A DNA stretch of 41,209 bases, taken from the NCBI GenBank assembly GCA_017620025.1, contig JAFZRF010000023.1, positions 1 to 41,209 of the forward strand, in the 5' to 3' direction. The notes beneath the pieces were generated by a model. That model made no database searches. It saw only the letters and a list, made by a program, of their open reading frames with translations, and was not told the origin of the DNA. This DNA is from Ruminococcus sp. (lineage in GTDB: Bacteria > Bacillota > Clostridia > Oscillospirales > Ruminococcaceae). The position numbers and the translations under genes are program-made. Shown piece by piece: positions 25,185 through 34,398 of this stretch (position 1 is the stretch's first letter; the number at the start of each line of letters is the position of its first letter).

Positions 25185-25213
25185 ATTATATCATGATAGT
25201 GTATGCAATGCAA
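25185..25213 (-). promoter_or_regulatory. Promoter of the XRE regulator
   Basis: Minus strand TTGCAT (25213-25208), 17-bp spacer ending TGA, TATAAT (25190-25185), 19 bases before the start codon. CAAGCAACTTG, a short palindrome at about 25211-25221, overlaps the -35 side and could be an autoregulatory site. Confidence 0.7.
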
Positions 25214-25227
25214 GCAACTTGCTGTTG

Positions 25228-26334
25228 CTATATAAGGTGAGCAATAACAGAATTCGAGACGAGAAACCCCTCCGGCGTGAGGGAGAGGTTCTCTCCGTCG
25301 AATACACACAGACCGGCGCTGACGAGTGCCGGTATCTTTTTTTCTATACCCGAACGTATGCTCTCCACACGTCTCAGGTCGAGACCGCTTTTCAGACGGA
25401 GTGCGAGCATGGTCATCTCCTCCGGCGAGCACGGAGCTTCGTCGGTTATTTCCGTTGCCTGTACCGGCGAGGAGATGAAGAGGTCAACGTCCGGCGGCAC
25501 TGCATACCTCTTTCCGCCGCAGCAGGAGTGAGCGGAGGGGCCTATGCCGATATAGTCCTCACAGAGCCAGTAGCGGTTGTTGTGGCGGCTCTCATAGCCT
25601 TCACGGGCAAAGTTGGATATCTCATACTGCATGAAGCCGTGGGATTCCAGTCGTCTGACTGCCCTGAGGTAGAGCTCTGCCGTCTTGTCATCGTCAGGGA
25701 GACGTTCTTCCATACCGCTGCTGTGGAACGGAGTGCCGTCCTCGACCTTGAGAAGATAGGAGGAGATATGCTGTATCGGCAGCTCTGCGAGCCTGTCAAC
25801 GGAGCGCTCTGCCGTTTCCGGTGACTGTCCCGGAAGGGCGAGCATAAGGTCGCAGGATATGTTTGTGAATCCGGCCTCCGCTGCATCACGGACGGCTTTT
25901 TCAGCACGTTCTGCGGTATGCTTCCGGCCGAGGAGACGGAGCTCCTCATCATCGAGAGACTGAACGCCGACAGAGAGCCTGTTTATGCCGGCTTCAAGAT
26001 ACCCGTGCAGACGCTCCGGCGAGAGCGTGTTCGGGTTCGCTTCGAGCGTTATTTCGGCATCGTCCGTAACAGCAAAGCAGCGGCGGAGCTCCCCTGTGAT
26101 CTCAGCGATCTGCTCCGGGCGGAGCAGCGAGGGAGTTCCGCCGCCGAAGTATACTGTATCAGCCGGACGGGAGGTATCGGAGCAGTCACGGATATTCCGG
26201 AGGACTGCCTGCACATAGCCTTCTGCCTTTGCACTGTTCCAGCCGACGGAGCAGAAGGAGCAGTAGCCGCATTTCACGGCGCAGAACGGTACGTGTATGT
26301 ATATGCCGAGACCGCCGTGCAAAGGCGTGTTCAT
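25228..26334 (-). CDS. hemW: HemW-like radical SAM heme chaperone
   Basis: 368 residues. The radical SAM cluster motif CAVKCGYCSF follows GIYIHVPF at the N-terminus, then YFGGGTPSLL, EANPNTL and GVQSLDDEELRLLGR, and the C-terminal winged-helix-like HemN_C region. Proteins of this type were long annotated as oxygen-independent coproporphyrinogen III oxidase; the HemW group binds heme and lacks that activity in studied cases. Its ATG overlaps the preceding gene by ATGA. Its position in the lepA operon matches the lepA-hemW linkage seen in many bacteria. Confidence 0.9.
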   Translation of the reverse strand: MNTPLHGGLGIYIHVPFCAVKCGYCSFCSVGWNSAKAEGYVQAVLRNIRDCSDTSRPADTVYFGGGTPSLLRPEQIAEITGELRRCFAVTDDAEITLEANPNTLSPERLHGYLEAGINRLSVGVQSLDDEELRLLGRKHTAERAEKAVRDAAEAGFTNISCDLMLALPGQSPETAERSVDRLAELPIQHISSYLLKVEDGTPFHSSGMEERLPDDDKTAELYLRAVRRLESHGFMQYEISNFAREGYESRHNNRYWLCEDYIGIGPSAHSCCGGKRYAVPPDVDLFISSPVQATEITDEAPCSPEEMTMLALRLKSGLDLRRVESIRSGIEKKIPALVSAGLCVFDGENLSLTPEGFLVSNSVIAHLI

Positions 26335-26696
26335 AGCTTGAAATCCTTCTTTATCGCCGGCTCGAGTTTAAAGAAGAAAGCGTTGACGAGCCTCGGTACG
26401 AAAATGATCGAGAGTATCAGTATTATCTCTGCAAGTATCTCGACCTCTGCGACCTGACGCAGGAATCCGCTCTGGTAGTTCTCATACCATACCGGAGCCT
26501 TGAGGTATACCAGTATGACGCAGATGAATGCGATGATGCAGTATGCCGCATTGAATATCGTGGCAGCTGTGCCGTTGACACAGAGCCTGCCGCATTCCTT
26601 ACAGGGCTTGCCGTGTGAATTGAGCTGTCCGGCAAAGGCCTTGCTTATGGGGTTGAATGTCTTTTTTCCGCAGTGCGGACAGTTGTAAATGCTCAT
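26331..26696 (-). CDS. Zinc-ribbon protein with two membrane helices
   Basis: 121 residues from ATG 26696, preceded by AAAGGA; a longer frame to 26720 overlaps the upstream gene without a ribosome site. The N-terminus has CPHCGKK and CKECGRLC, a four-cysteine zinc ribbon, then two membrane helices (about 45-66 and 85-108) and a short basic end. No function recognised. It sits between two membrane/maturation genes of the lepA-hemW operon and overlaps hemW by ATGA. Confidence 0.7.
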   Translation of the reverse strand: MSIYNCPHCGKKTFNPISKAFAGQLNSHGKPCKECGRLCVNGTAATIFNAAYCIIAFICVILVYLKAPVWYENYQSGFLRQVAEVEILAEIILILSIIFVPRLVNAFFFKLEPAIKKDFKL

Positions 26697-26716
26697 TATA
26701 GATATCCTTTCAGTGG

Positions 26717-27163
26717 TCATTCGGAATCGGCTGTTTCAAGAGGTGTGAGCTCACGGGAAGGAGGAGCTTCACGGAGAAGTCTGCTCTCTGTCATAAGGCC
26801 GGCTTTGCGGCTGAGGAAGGAGAGCTTCTTTGCGTGGGCGTATCTCTTGCTCCTCAGGGGACGAAACACTCTGAACCAGTGCAGTATCAGGAGTGCTGCG
26901 GCGAATATTCCCACAGCTATCCATACATATGTCATCTCACGGGATATGAACGGCGCTTTGTGTACAGCCTTGCCGATCAGAAGTACGATGCCTGCGATGA
27001 AGAGAAACGGGATGAAACCCGTCTCACGCAGATTTATACGCAGTCTGCGGAACAGCCGCCCTGCGCTTTTGTCACGGTTTAAAAGCGGTTCTGTTATGAC
27101 GCTCACAAGTGACAGGAACAGGAAGAGTCCCGCCGCTCCGAGAGCAATATAGTCATAGACCAT
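26717..27163 (-). CDS. Hypothetical membrane protein in lepA operon
   Basis: 148 residues with three predicted membrane helices (about 5-25, 50-66, 80-100), a basic loop RLFRRLRINLRETGF between the first two, and a hydrophilic C-terminal 45 residues. No family recognised. AAGGAGG lies before the ATG, 12 bases after lepA stops. Probably co-transcribed with lepA and hemW. Confidence 0.7.
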   Translation of the reverse strand: MVYDYIALGAAGLFLFLSLVSVITEPLLNRDKSAGRLFRRLRINLRETGFIPFLFIAGIVLLIGKAVHKAPFISREMTYVWIAVGIFAAALLILHWFRVFRPLRSKRYAHAKKLSFLSRKAGLMTESRLLREAPPSRELTPLETADSE

Positions 27164-27175
27164 AAGCCTTCCTCC

Positions 27176-28978
27176 TTACGAATCAAGCTTCAGTACGCTC
27201 ATGAACGCCTCCTGCGGTACTTCTACCGTACCGAGCTGGCGCATACGCTTCTTTCCTTCCTTCTGCTTTTCAAGCAGCTTCTTCTTACGTGTTATATCAC
27301 CGCCGTAGCACTTGGCAAGTACGTCCTTTCGCACTGCCTTTACGGTCTCGCGGGCGATGATCTTGCCTCCGATGGCAGCCTGTATCGGCACCTCAAAGAG
27401 CTGTCTCGGGATGTTCTCCTTGAGCTTCTCTGCTATCTTCCTTGCACGGGCATAGGCCTTGTCGGCGTGTATGATAAAGGACAGGGCGTCCACTATCTCG
27501 CCGTTGAGGAGGATATCGAGCTTTACGAGCTTGGACGGAGCATAGCCGAGCAGCTCGTAGTCGAAGGAGGCATAACCCTTGGTGCGGGATTTCAGTACAT
27601 CGAAGAAATCGTATACTATCTCGTTGAGGGGCAGCTCATAATGCAGCTCCACACGGGTATCATCAAGGTACTGCATATCCTTGAATACTCCGCGCCTGTC
27701 CTGACAGAGCTCCATGATATTTCCGACATACTCGGAGGGGCTGAGGATGCTTGCCTTTACGACAGGCTCCTCCGCAAGTGATATCAGGGCTGGGTCAGGG
27801 TAGTTCGTCGGGTTGTCAATGTACTTTACCTCTCCGTTGGTGAAGGTTACCTTGTATATAACCGACGGAGCAGTGGTAACGAGGTCGAGGTTGTATTCAC
27901 GCTCAAGTCTCTCCTGTATTATCTCCATGTGGAGCAGGCCGAGGAAGCCGCAGCGGAATCCGAAGCCGAGAGCTATAGAGGTCTCGGGCTCGAAGGAGAG
28001 TGAAGCGTCGTTGAGCTGAAGCTTTTCGAGCGCATCACGGAGATCGCCGTACTTGGCGCCGTCTGCCGGATAGATACCGGAGAATACCATCGGATTTACC
28101 TGGCGGTAGCCGGGAAGAGGCTCGTCGCAGGGACGGTCGTTGTCGGTGACGGTATCGCCGACCTGAGTGTCGCCGATGGACTTGATAGAGGCGGCTATAT
28201 ATCCTACCTCTCCGGCTTCAAGCACGCCGTTGTTCACAAGGCTGTCAGCATCCATGCAGCCGGCCTCGACTACGGTGAATACTGCACCTGTCGCCATGAG
28301 ACGGATATTGTCTCCGACCTTTACACGGCCTTCCTTTACACGTACATATATAATAACGCCCTTGTAGGAGTCGTAGTAGCTGTCGAATATAAGCGCCTTG
28401 AGGGGCTTTTCCGGATCGCCCTGCGGTGCGGGGATATCCGTGACGATCCTCTCGAGCACCTCTTCGACATTGGTGCCGAGCTTTGCGGAGATGCGGGGAG
28501 CGTCCATGGCAGGGATGCCGATGACGTTCTCAACCTCGGCGCATACTCTCTCGGGATCCGCAGAGGGAAGGTCTATCTTGTTGACTACCGGCACTACCTC
28601 AAGATCATGCTCAATCGCAAGGTAGGTGTTGGCAAGGGTCTGGGCCTCGATTCCCTGTGAGGCATCGACTACAAGGATAGCGCCCTCGCAGGCAGCAAGG
28701 GAACGTGAAACCTCATAGTTGAAGTCAACGTGGCCGGGAGTGTCGATGAGGTTGAAGATGTAGTCCTCGCCGTCCTTTGCGGTATATTTCAGCCTTACAG
28801 CACGGGCCTTGATCGTGATTCCTCTCTCTCGCTCGATATCCATATTGTCAAGGAGCTGATCCTCCATATCCCTGACTGCAACGGTCTCTGTCAGCTCGAG
28901 TATACGGTCAGCCAGTGTTGACTTGCCGTGATCTATATGTGCTATTATACAGAAATTCCTGATCTTGTCGTTTGCCAT
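27176..28978 (-). CDS. lepA: Elongation factor 4 (LepA)
   Basis: 600 residues, the family length. Translational GTPase that back-translocates stalled ribosomes. G1 [14 protein letters not shown], switch region [13 protein letters not shown]3 DTPGHVDF, G4 [11 protein letters not shown] are all present, as is the LepA-specific C-terminal domain ([22 protein letters not shown]). GAGGT precedes the start. First gene of the lepA, two membrane proteins, hemW operon. Confidence 0.97.
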   Translation of the reverse strand: MANDKIRNFCIIAHIDHGKSTLADRILELTETVAVRDMEDQLLDNMDIERERGITIKARAVRLKYTAKDGEDYIFNLIDTPGHVDFNYEVSRSLAACEGAILVVDASQGIEAQTLANTYLAIEHDLEVVPVVNKIDLPSADPERVCAEVENVIGIPAMDAPRISAKLGTNVEEVLERIVTDIPAPQGDPEKPLKALIFDSYYDSYKGVIIYVRVKEGRVKVGDNIRLMATGAVFTVVEAGCMDADSLVNNGVLEAGEVGYIAASIKSIGDTQVGDTVTDNDRPCDEPLPGYRQVNPMVFSGIYPADGAKYGDLRDALEKLQLNDASLSFEPETSIALGFGFRCGFLGLLHMEIIQERLEREYNLDLVTTAPSVIYKVTFTNGEVKYIDNPTNYPDPALISLAEEPVVKASILSPSEYVGNIMELCQDRRGVFKDMQYLDDTRVELHYELPLNEIVYDFFDVLKSRTKGYASFDYELLGYAPSKLVKLDILLNGEIVDALSFIIHADKAYARARKIAEKLKENIPRQLFEVPIQAAIGGKIIARETVKAVRKDVLAKCYGGDITRKKKLLEKQKEGKKRMRQLGTVEVPQEAFMSVLKLDS

Positions 28979-29018
28979 AGTTTACCTCTTTCCGGATATC
29001 CATATTTATACATAATAT

Positions 29019-29047
29019 ATTATAGCAGATAACGCCGGCTTTGTAAA
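29019..29047 (-). promoter_or_regulatory. Promoter of the lepA operon
   Basis: Minus strand TTTACA (29047-29042), 17-bp spacer ending TGC, TATAAT (29024-29019). Confidence 0.8.
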
Positions 29048-29106
29048 GGGATAGTTTGAGACAGATCAGAAGAGCTGCAAATATCCTCCCGGCAGCACAG
29101 CGAGGG

Positions 29107-29136
29107 TTGACAGCCTCTCCCGGCTTGTGCTATAAT
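29107..29136 (+). promoter_or_regulatory. Promoter of the AAA+ protein gene
   Basis: TTGACA (29107-29112), 18-bp spacer ending TGC, TATAAT (29131-29136). Its position shows that translation starts at 29170, not at the upstream in-frame ATG 29056. Confidence 0.85.
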
Positions 29137-29169
29137 TTATTCATAATTCACGATGAACGAGGTATCATT

Positions 29170-31203
29170 ATGGCTGTAAATACATACACCTCCTTTGAGA
29201 TCACGATCTCACCGGAATGGGTGCTTGCTCACAAGGGGGATGATGAGCTCCCGGTGAAGCGTATAATCGACAGGCTGCAAAAGGATCTTGCGGCCGAGAT
29301 AACCACCTATACCCTTGCAAGCTGCGAGGGCTACGTAAGTGCGGATGAGGATTCCGCCAACACCATAAGCTGCATACGCAGGATAGTAGAGTCTCTCTAT
29401 CCCGATGACAAGGACTTCTTCACCATCGGTCTCTCCGAAAAGAATCTTGTCCCCGAGGAGGAGACAAAGCCTGTCAAAAAGACAAGGAAGAAGGCTGCAA
29501 AGCCCGAAGCCGTACCGGAGGAGACAGTTCCCGACAAGACCCCTGCACCTGTTATAAAGGAGACGGCTGAGTCCAAGATAGAAAAGCTTATCGGCATGAC
29601 GGATTTCAAGGAGCTTGTGCGTGAATGCTCTGCCGTTGCTCCGCTGCTCAAGAAATACGGTACGGTAGGCACCTTCACAAGCCGCTGCTACCTTGTATCC
29701 ATCAATGACGGCTGCGGCCTTTCCACCTGCCTCAGACTCTTTGCTGAGTTCCTTGAAGAGAAGGGGCTTGCGAAGTTCACCTCCGGCAAGAAGATGACTG
29801 AGGTCAAGCTTGGGCCGCCTGCTGCGGAGACCAGTACGGAGAATCCCTTCGCCAAGGCGCTCAGCTGCTTCGGCGAGCACAGCACAAGCCGTGTTGTTTC
29901 CATAGATATTTCCGAATGGATGGGAAAGACGGACGATAAGGAGTTCCGCAGGTTCCTCCGCACAGTAAGCGGACATGACGGCGGCAATATCGTCTTCTTC
30001 CGTGTACCATTCGTGGAGAAGGACATTCTCCACTCGATACACCAGTCGCTCAACGACCTTATGTTCGTGCGTGATCTCTCTGTTGTGCCCTACAGCCCGG
30101 AAGAGCTGGATGCCTTTGCGGAAAGACTTCTTACCGAGAGCGGCTTCACAATGGACGAGGCTGCCCGTGAGGTATACCGTGAGCGCATAACCGAGGAGAA
30201 GAACGACGGCAGGTTCTACGGTATCAATACCGTCGGCAAGGTCATCAACGAGATGATATATACCAAGCAGCTCTCGGATGCACGCTCCGGCAAGGACGAT
30301 ACGGTTATCCGTGCAGCTGAGATAGAAGGACTCACCGAGGGCAGCACAAGCGGTCTCACCGGTTCGGAGGAGCTTGCTGCACTGGTGGGCATGGAGGATA
30401 TACAGAAAAAGGTCGAGGAGATCGTTGCACAGATCATCGCCGGCAAGGAGAACAGTTCCCTTGAGGTGCCGTGTATACATATGCGCTTCGTCGGCAATCC
30501 GGGTACCGGAAAGACTACGGTCGCACGTATCATCGGCAAGATACTCAAGGAGAAGGGCGTTCTCAGGAACGGCAGCTTCTTCGAGTACAGCGGACGTGAC
30601 CTCTGCGGACGCTTCGTCGGACAGACAGCGCCCAAGACTGCTGCTATCTGCCGTGACGCCTATGGCTCCGTGCTCTTCATCGACGAGGCCTACTCCCTCT
30701 ACCGTGACGAGGGCTACAGCACCGCAGACTACGGCAGGGAGGCTCTTGATACCCTCGTTGCCGAGATGGAGAACCACCGCAGCGACTTCATGGTCATCAT
30801 GGCCGGATATCCTGACGAGATGGAGAAGCTGATGCACGGCAACACCGGACTTGCGAGCCGTATGCCGTATCAGATAGATTTCCCGAATTACAGCCGCACA
30901 CAGCTCGGAGATATATTCATCTCCATGGCACAGAAGAGCTTCACCTTCGATGATGCGTTCAGAGATGCGGTAAAGGCCTATTTCGACGGCCTGCCGGATG
31001 AGCTCATGGAGCGCAAGGATTTCAGCAACGCCCGTTTTGTGCGCAACCTCTATGAGCGTACATGGGGCAAGGCAGTTCTCCGCTCGCAGATGGCGGGAGA
31101 GCCCTGCAATTCCCTTACGGCTGAGGATTTCAGCCTTGCTTCCTCCGAGAAGGATTTCGGCAGCATGAACGAAAAGAAGACAAGAGCTATCGGATTCATA
31201 TAA
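29170..31203 (+). CDS. CbbX/SpoVK-type AAA+ ATPase with degenerate first half
   Basis: 677 residues from ATG 29170 (GAGGT 6 bases upstream). Residues 1-90 are unknown, followed by a Lys/Pro/Glu linker (about 97-130). Residues about 140-380 look like an AAA domain that has lost its motifs: NDGCGLSTCLRLF stands where Walker A would be and NIVFFRVPF where Walker B would be. The second AAA domain is complete: Walker A GNPGTGKT at 442-449, Walker B VLFIDEAYSLYRDEG near 500, and GLASRMPYQIDF with the arginine region. The C-terminal half resembles CbbX/SpoVK proteins, which remodel other proteins. Single gene, cytosolic. Function here unknown; the link to sporulation is by family only. Confidence 0.82.
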   Translation: MAVNTYTSFEITISPEWVLAHKGDDELPVKRIIDRLQKDLAAEITTYTLASCEGYVSADEDSANTISCIRRIVESLYPDDKDFFTIGLSEKNLVPEEETKPVKKTRKKAAKPEAVPEETVPDKTPAPVIKETAESKIEKLIGMTDFKELVRECSAVAPLLKKYGTVGTFTSRCYLVSINDGCGLSTCLRLFAEFLEEKGLAKFTSGKKMTEVKLGPPAAETSTENPFAKALSCFGEHSTSRVVSIDISEWMGKTDDKEFRRFLRTVSGHDGGNIVFFRVPFVEKDILHSIHQSLNDLMFVRDLSVVPYSPEELDAFAERLLTESGFTMDEAAREVYRERITEEKNDGRFYGINTVGKVINEMIYTKQLSDARSGKDDTVIRAAEIEGLTEGSTSGLTGSEELAALVGMEDIQKKVEEIVAQIIAGKENSSLEVPCIHMRFVGNPGTGKTTVARIIGKILKEKGVLRNGSFFEYSGRDLCGRFVGQTAPKTAAICRDAYGSVLFIDEAYSLYRDEGYSTADYGREALDTLVAEMENHRSDFMVIMAGYPDEMEKLMHGNTGLASRMPYQIDFPNYSRTQLGDIFISMAQKSFTFDDAFRDAVKAYFDGLPDELMERKDFSNARFVRNLYERTWGKAVLRSQMAGEPCNSLTAEDFSLASSEKDFGSMNEKKTRAIGFI

Positions 31204-31208
31204 TGAAA

Positions 31209-31254
31209 ATACCCGCAGGCAGCCTTTGGGACTGTCTGCGGGTATGCTGTTTTA
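31209..31254. terminator. Bidirectional terminator between convergent genes
   Basis: ATACCCGCAGGCAG (31209-31222) pairs with CTGTCTGCGGGTAT (31232-31245) with one mismatch. T-rich sequence follows on both strands, serving the AAA+ gene and the mannanase gene. Confidence 0.85.
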
Positions 31255-31259
31255 TGTGA

Positions 31260-33149
31260 TCATTTCACGCTCTTCATTGGAAGGCTTGATACGGTTATCA
31301 GATTTGCATCGACCTTCTGTATCACTATGGCGTCTGTGCCTGTGATGCCTGCAACTCCGTCGATATCGGCGTTGATCATGCCTGTCACGGTGAGCGGGTA
31401 TTTTGTTTTGTTGGCAACATACTGGAGCACGGAAACTGCATCGGCTACATTTACCTTGCTGTCCTCGTTGGCGTCGCCGTATTTCGGCTGTGCAGCAGTG
31501 CTTGCCGGCACGGTCTCAGAGGTGTTCTCAGCGGCCGTGGCTTCGGTCGTCTTTTCTGTGGGCTTTTCCGTAGCCTTCTCAGCGGGCCTCTGCTCCTCGC
31601 CGCTTATGGGATAACTGTACAGATCCGGCAGCTCATCGAGGGTTATGCAGTAATCGCTGGTGTAGATCTTTTTCAGCTCGTCCTGAGGATTGTACATCTC
31701 TGCGGTGAGGTAGTTCTTGTACCACGGGCAGAAGTAGAGCCAGGCGGCCTTGTCGTTTACAAGGTTTTCAAGTGAGGGTATGCAGTCGTTCTCAGACATA
31801 GCTACCATCTTCTCACCGTTCACTCCCTTTACAAGGCTGTAGAAGGTGGAGGCGATGGAGCTCTGGTTCGGTACGCCGTCAACGCCGTTGTACTTGTCGT
31901 AGCCAACCATATCCACAACGTCGTCACCGGGATACCAGTCTGCGGAGGCGGGGGAGGTGTATCCCGTCCACTCCCAGATAAGGTTATCGAGGCCGTATAC
32001 GTTGGTGAGCTGATCGTAGAGCAGGCGGTAGAGCTTCTTGCAGTTCTCAGGACCTTCTCCGCCCCACCAGAACCAGCCGCCCTCGGCTTCGTGGAGAGGA
32101 CGCCAGATTATCGGTACATCCGCTTCCTTGAGCTTGGTGAGCTGCTCGGCGATAGCCTTGATATCTTCCATGAGTATACCATTCTCCCAGGTGCCCTCCT
32201 CGAGCGCCTTTGAGATACTGAATGTGGTATACGGGGTATTGTTTGTGTGTTCAAGGTAGAACGCGCGCTCGGTGCGGTCATCAGAGCAGGGGACATTCCA
32301 GTGCCATGTGACAGTGGCTATGCCGTGAAGCTCCTTTACCCAGTAGATAGCACGCTCAGCGGCGTTGTCGTCCCATGTGGAATCGGAGTTGTACACAAGA
32401 AAGTCTATGCCGCGTATGGCGGGCTGCTTGCCCGTGACCTTCTCAATATACTCGAACTCCTCCTCGTTGTCCTTGATGTAGGTCAGCGTGGGATCGTTCA
32501 TGATGTTGTAGTTATGCGAGCCGCAGTACTCCTGCTGACCGGCTATGATATGATTGCCGTACTGGTCGCAGAGGTAGGAATAGAGCCTCTTTGCCGAATC
32601 CGAAGCATCCGGGTTCGAGAGCGTGCGGGTGGGCTTCAGGTCGGTTATGCTCTTGTCGGCAGGTGTGAGGGTGAGGTAGTCGTAGTAGCAGTAGCCCCAG
32701 TAGGCCTTCAGTTCGATGGTGTTCTTTCCCTTCTTCAGAGCGACTACGCCGCCTGAGGTCTCGGTGAATTCAAGGTTGTGCGGGAATGTGACCTCGCCCT
32801 GATTCACTCCGTTGATATTGAGGTACTGCACCTTCTTGTTCGGGTCGGAGGGCTCACAGTAGCAGATATTCAGCTCATAGAGTCCTTCCTCGGGAACATC
32901 CGCTTCAACGGTGAGAGTCGTGCCCTTCTGGTCGAGGTAGGAATAGCCCTTTCCGGAATATCCGGTCAGATCCATTTTCTCGTCAGAGGGATCGGTATAT
33001 ATCTTTCCTCCCTCGGTGCTGCCGTCCTCGAACTCTATGTGTATCACGTCTGCGGCCTCAGTGCTTACAGCCGGTACAGACGGTATCGCAGCGGCGGCTG
33101 CAAAGGCAGCTGCTGCAAGGAACGAGGATATCCGTTTTGGTTTTTTCAT
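31260..33149 (-). CDS. Cellulosomal GH26 beta-mannanase with CBM35-like domain and dockerin
   Basis: 629 residues from ATG 33149, with AAGGAGG upstream; a longer frame to 33338 overlaps yccF and is rejected. Signal peptide 1-33. Residues 35-165 form a CBM35-like beta domain (IHIEFEDG... YDYLTL). Residues 175-515 are the GH26 catalytic domain: the acid/base is Glu354 in WRPLHEAEGGWFWWG, the nucleophile probably Glu453 in MSENDC, and the aromatic WHWNVP loop is present. A Thr/Glu/Ala linker (520-555) leads to a type I dockerin (556-617) with two Ca-binding repeats (GDANEDSKVNVADAV and NADIDGVAGITGTDAI). It should cut mannan or glucomannan while docked on a cellulosome scaffoldin, none of which is in the window. 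Confidence 0.93.
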   Translation of the reverse strand: MKKPKRISSFLAAAAFAAAAAIPSVPAVSTEAADVIHIEFEDGSTEGGKIYTDPSDEKMDLTGYSGKGYSYLDQKGTTLTVEADVPEEGLYELNICYCEPSDPNKKVQYLNINGVNQGEVTFPHNLEFTETSGGVVALKKGKNTIELKAYWGYCYYDYLTLTPADKSITDLKPTRTLSNPDASDSAKRLYSYLCDQYGNHIIAGQQEYCGSHNYNIMNDPTLTYIKDNEEEFEYIEKVTGKQPAIRGIDFLVYNSDSTWDDNAAERAIYWVKELHGIATVTWHWNVPCSDDRTERAFYLEHTNNTPYTTFSISKALEEGTWENGILMEDIKAIAEQLTKLKEADVPIIWRPLHEAEGGWFWWGGEGPENCKKLYRLLYDQLTNVYGLDNLIWEWTGYTSPASADWYPGDDVVDMVGYDKYNGVDGVPNQSSIASTFYSLVKGVNGEKMVAMSENDCIPSLENLVNDKAAWLYFCPWYKNYLTAEMYNPQDELKKIYTSDYCITLDELPDLYSYPISGEEQRPAEKATEKPTEKTTEATAAENTSETVPASTAAQPKYGDANEDSKVNVADAVSVLQYVANKTKYPLTVTGMINADIDGVAGITGTDAIVIQKVDANLITVSSLPMKSVK

Positions 33150-33187
33150 GTTTTCTTCCTCCTTGGATGTTATGCCCCTCCTCCGGT

Positions 33188-33547
33188 TCAGCGGACATGA
33201 CTTCCGAAAGGCATCAGCGCCAGCTTGGCAAGCTTGAACATCTGCACGGCAAAGGGGATGCCTACGATAGTGGCTGCGAGGACGATACCGGCGCAGAGGT
33301 GGAAGAGCGCCAGCGGTATGCCGCTTGTGAGCAGCCATACTATATTGCAGATCAGAGATACAGGTCCGCCGCCGTATTCGACGTCCTTCCCGAAGGGGAA
33401 GAATGCCAGATGTGCAAGCTTAAAGCACTGTATACCCACGGGTATGCCGACGATGGATATGCACCAGAGCAGGCCATATATGAGCCAGCAGATGCCGCCT
33501 ATTATACCACCGCATACAAACCAGAGAATATTGCCTATGAATCCCAT
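33188..33547 (-). CDS. YccF-domain inner membrane protein
   Basis: 119 residues with two related halves, each containing a membrane region followed by GIP(V/F)...FKLA.LA..PFG, the YccF repeat. Four hydrophobic segments. Function of the family is unknown. ATG at 33547 follows AAGGGG. It lies 38 bases upstream of the mannanase gene with no terminator between, so the two are probably on one transcript. Confidence 0.88.
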   Translation of the reverse strand: MGFIGNILWFVCGGIIGGICWLIYGLLWCISIVGIPVGIQCFKLAHLAFFPFGKDVEYGGGPVSLICNIVWLLTSGIPLALFHLCAGIVLAATIVGIPFAVQMFKLAKLALMPFGSHVR

Positions 33548-33575
33548 GATATAACCCCTTTCATGTTATGAGATA

Positions 33576-33604
33576 AGTATACAACAAATAATTTTAGTTG
33601 TCAA
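33576..33604 (-). promoter_or_regulatory. Promoter of the yccF-mannanase unit
   Basis: Minus strand TTGACA (33604-33599), 17-bp spacer, TATACT (33581-33576), 29 bases before the yccF start. Confidence 0.82.
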
Positions 33605-33705
33605 TAAACAATCTGTTAAGTTTTTCTGCTTATGAATAAATCTTCTCTTTCCGGATAAACTATTATCAGGCCATGTGCCAGATTATCCGGAAGGAGAAGA
33701 AACAG

Positions 33706-33879
33706 ATGAAGAAAAACGAGTGTATCAAGTGCAGCGTTTCACAGTGCCTGCACAACCTTGTGACAGAGGACTACTGCTCTCTCAGCAGCATTTCCGTCGG
33801 CACACATGAGTCTGACCCTACTGTTCCTGAGTGCACTGACTGCAACAGCTTCGTGAAGAGAGACGGCTGCTGTCAGTAA
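33706..33879 (+). CDS. DUF1540 cysteine-rich small protein
   Basis: 57 residues from ATG 33706 (AAGGAGAAG upstream; an in-frame ATG at 33673 lacks a ribosome site). Pattern C-x2-C-x4-C, NLVTEDYCSLSSISVG, then CTDC and a terminal CC fits the DUF1540 family, small cysteine-rich proteins of Firmicutes presumed to bind metal. Function not established. Stand-alone gene; a weak CGGCG/CGCCG hairpin lies after it. Confidence 0.85.
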   Translation: MKKNECIKCSVSQCLHNLVTEDYCSLSSISVGTHESDPTVPECTDCNSFVKRDGCCQ

Positions 33880-33994
33880 GTTTTCACTGCGGCGTACATC
33901 AGTGCGCCGTACATAAACTGCTATTATTCTTTGGTAAAGATGTACAAATTCCGGGAGAAAATATAGTCAAATGCGTGAAATTACTTTCTGACTC

Positions 33995-34023
33995 TTGCAA
34001 TATCATACTATATAGGTTATAAT
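33995..34023 (+). promoter_or_regulatory. Promoter of ireB
   Basis: TTGCAA (33995-34000), 17-bp spacer, TATAAT (34018-34023), with AGGAGG at 34080-34085 before the start at 34096. Confidence 0.75.
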
Positions 34024-34095
34024 ATATTATAGCTTTATATCGCAGGACTGAGGTGCTGCTGATGAGGCTCAAATTCCCTCAGGAGGCTGATAAGT

Positions 34096-34359
34096 ATGTT
34101 CGACAAGACTATGACCTTCTCCGTCAATCAGGACAGAGAGCAGGAGATGAAGAAGAATCTCACTACCATTTATGACGCCCTCAAGGAAAAGGGCTATAAC
34201 CCCATAAATCAGATCGTGGGTTACATTCTCTCTGAGGATCCTACTTACATAACAACTCACAACAATGCCAGAGCGCTCATCCGTCACATCGACCGTGACG
34301 AGCTTTTACAGGTGCTTGTAAGAAGCTACCTTGTATCCGGTGATTCCGGCAATAAGTGA
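34096..34359 (+). CDS. ireB: IreB-family regulatory phosphoprotein (DUF965)
   Basis: 87 residues, the family length. MTFSVNQDREQEMKKNLTTIY at the start contains the threonines near the N-terminus that the PASTA kinase IreK phosphorylates in Enterococcus, and GYNPINQIVGYILSEDPTYIT is the conserved core. It tunes cephalosporin and envelope-stress responses in the studied case. In many Firmicutes ireB precedes ruvX; here a strong terminator follows directly and it stands alone. AGGAGG precedes the ATG. Confidence 0.93.
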   Translation: MFDKTMTFSVNQDREQEMKKNLTTIYDALKEKGYNPINQIVGYILSEDPTYITTHNNARALIRHIDRDELLQVLVRSYLVSGDSGNK

Positions 34360-34370
34360 TCTGTCCATAG

Positions 34371-34398
34371 AAGCTGCCCGTATGCGGGCAGCTTTTTT
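34371..34398 (+). terminator. Terminator of ireB
   Basis: AAGCTGCCCG (34371-34380), loop TATG, CGGGCAGCTT (34385-34394), then TTTT. It touches the stop codon of the convergent gene at 34397. Confidence 0.93.

Noticed and set aside
29056-29169. Longer N-terminus for the AAA+ protein
   Set aside because: The best promoter lies inside this stretch at 29107-29136, and GAGGT precedes ATG 29170.
29209-30837. 542-codon open frame on the minus strand
   Set aside because: It lies fully antisense to the AAA+ gene, has no ribosome site and no recognisable domain. Long antisense frames arise from the codon bias of the real gene.
33150-33338. Longer N-terminus for the mannanase
   Set aside because: It overlaps yccF, and AAGGAGG plus a clean signal peptide define ATG 33149.
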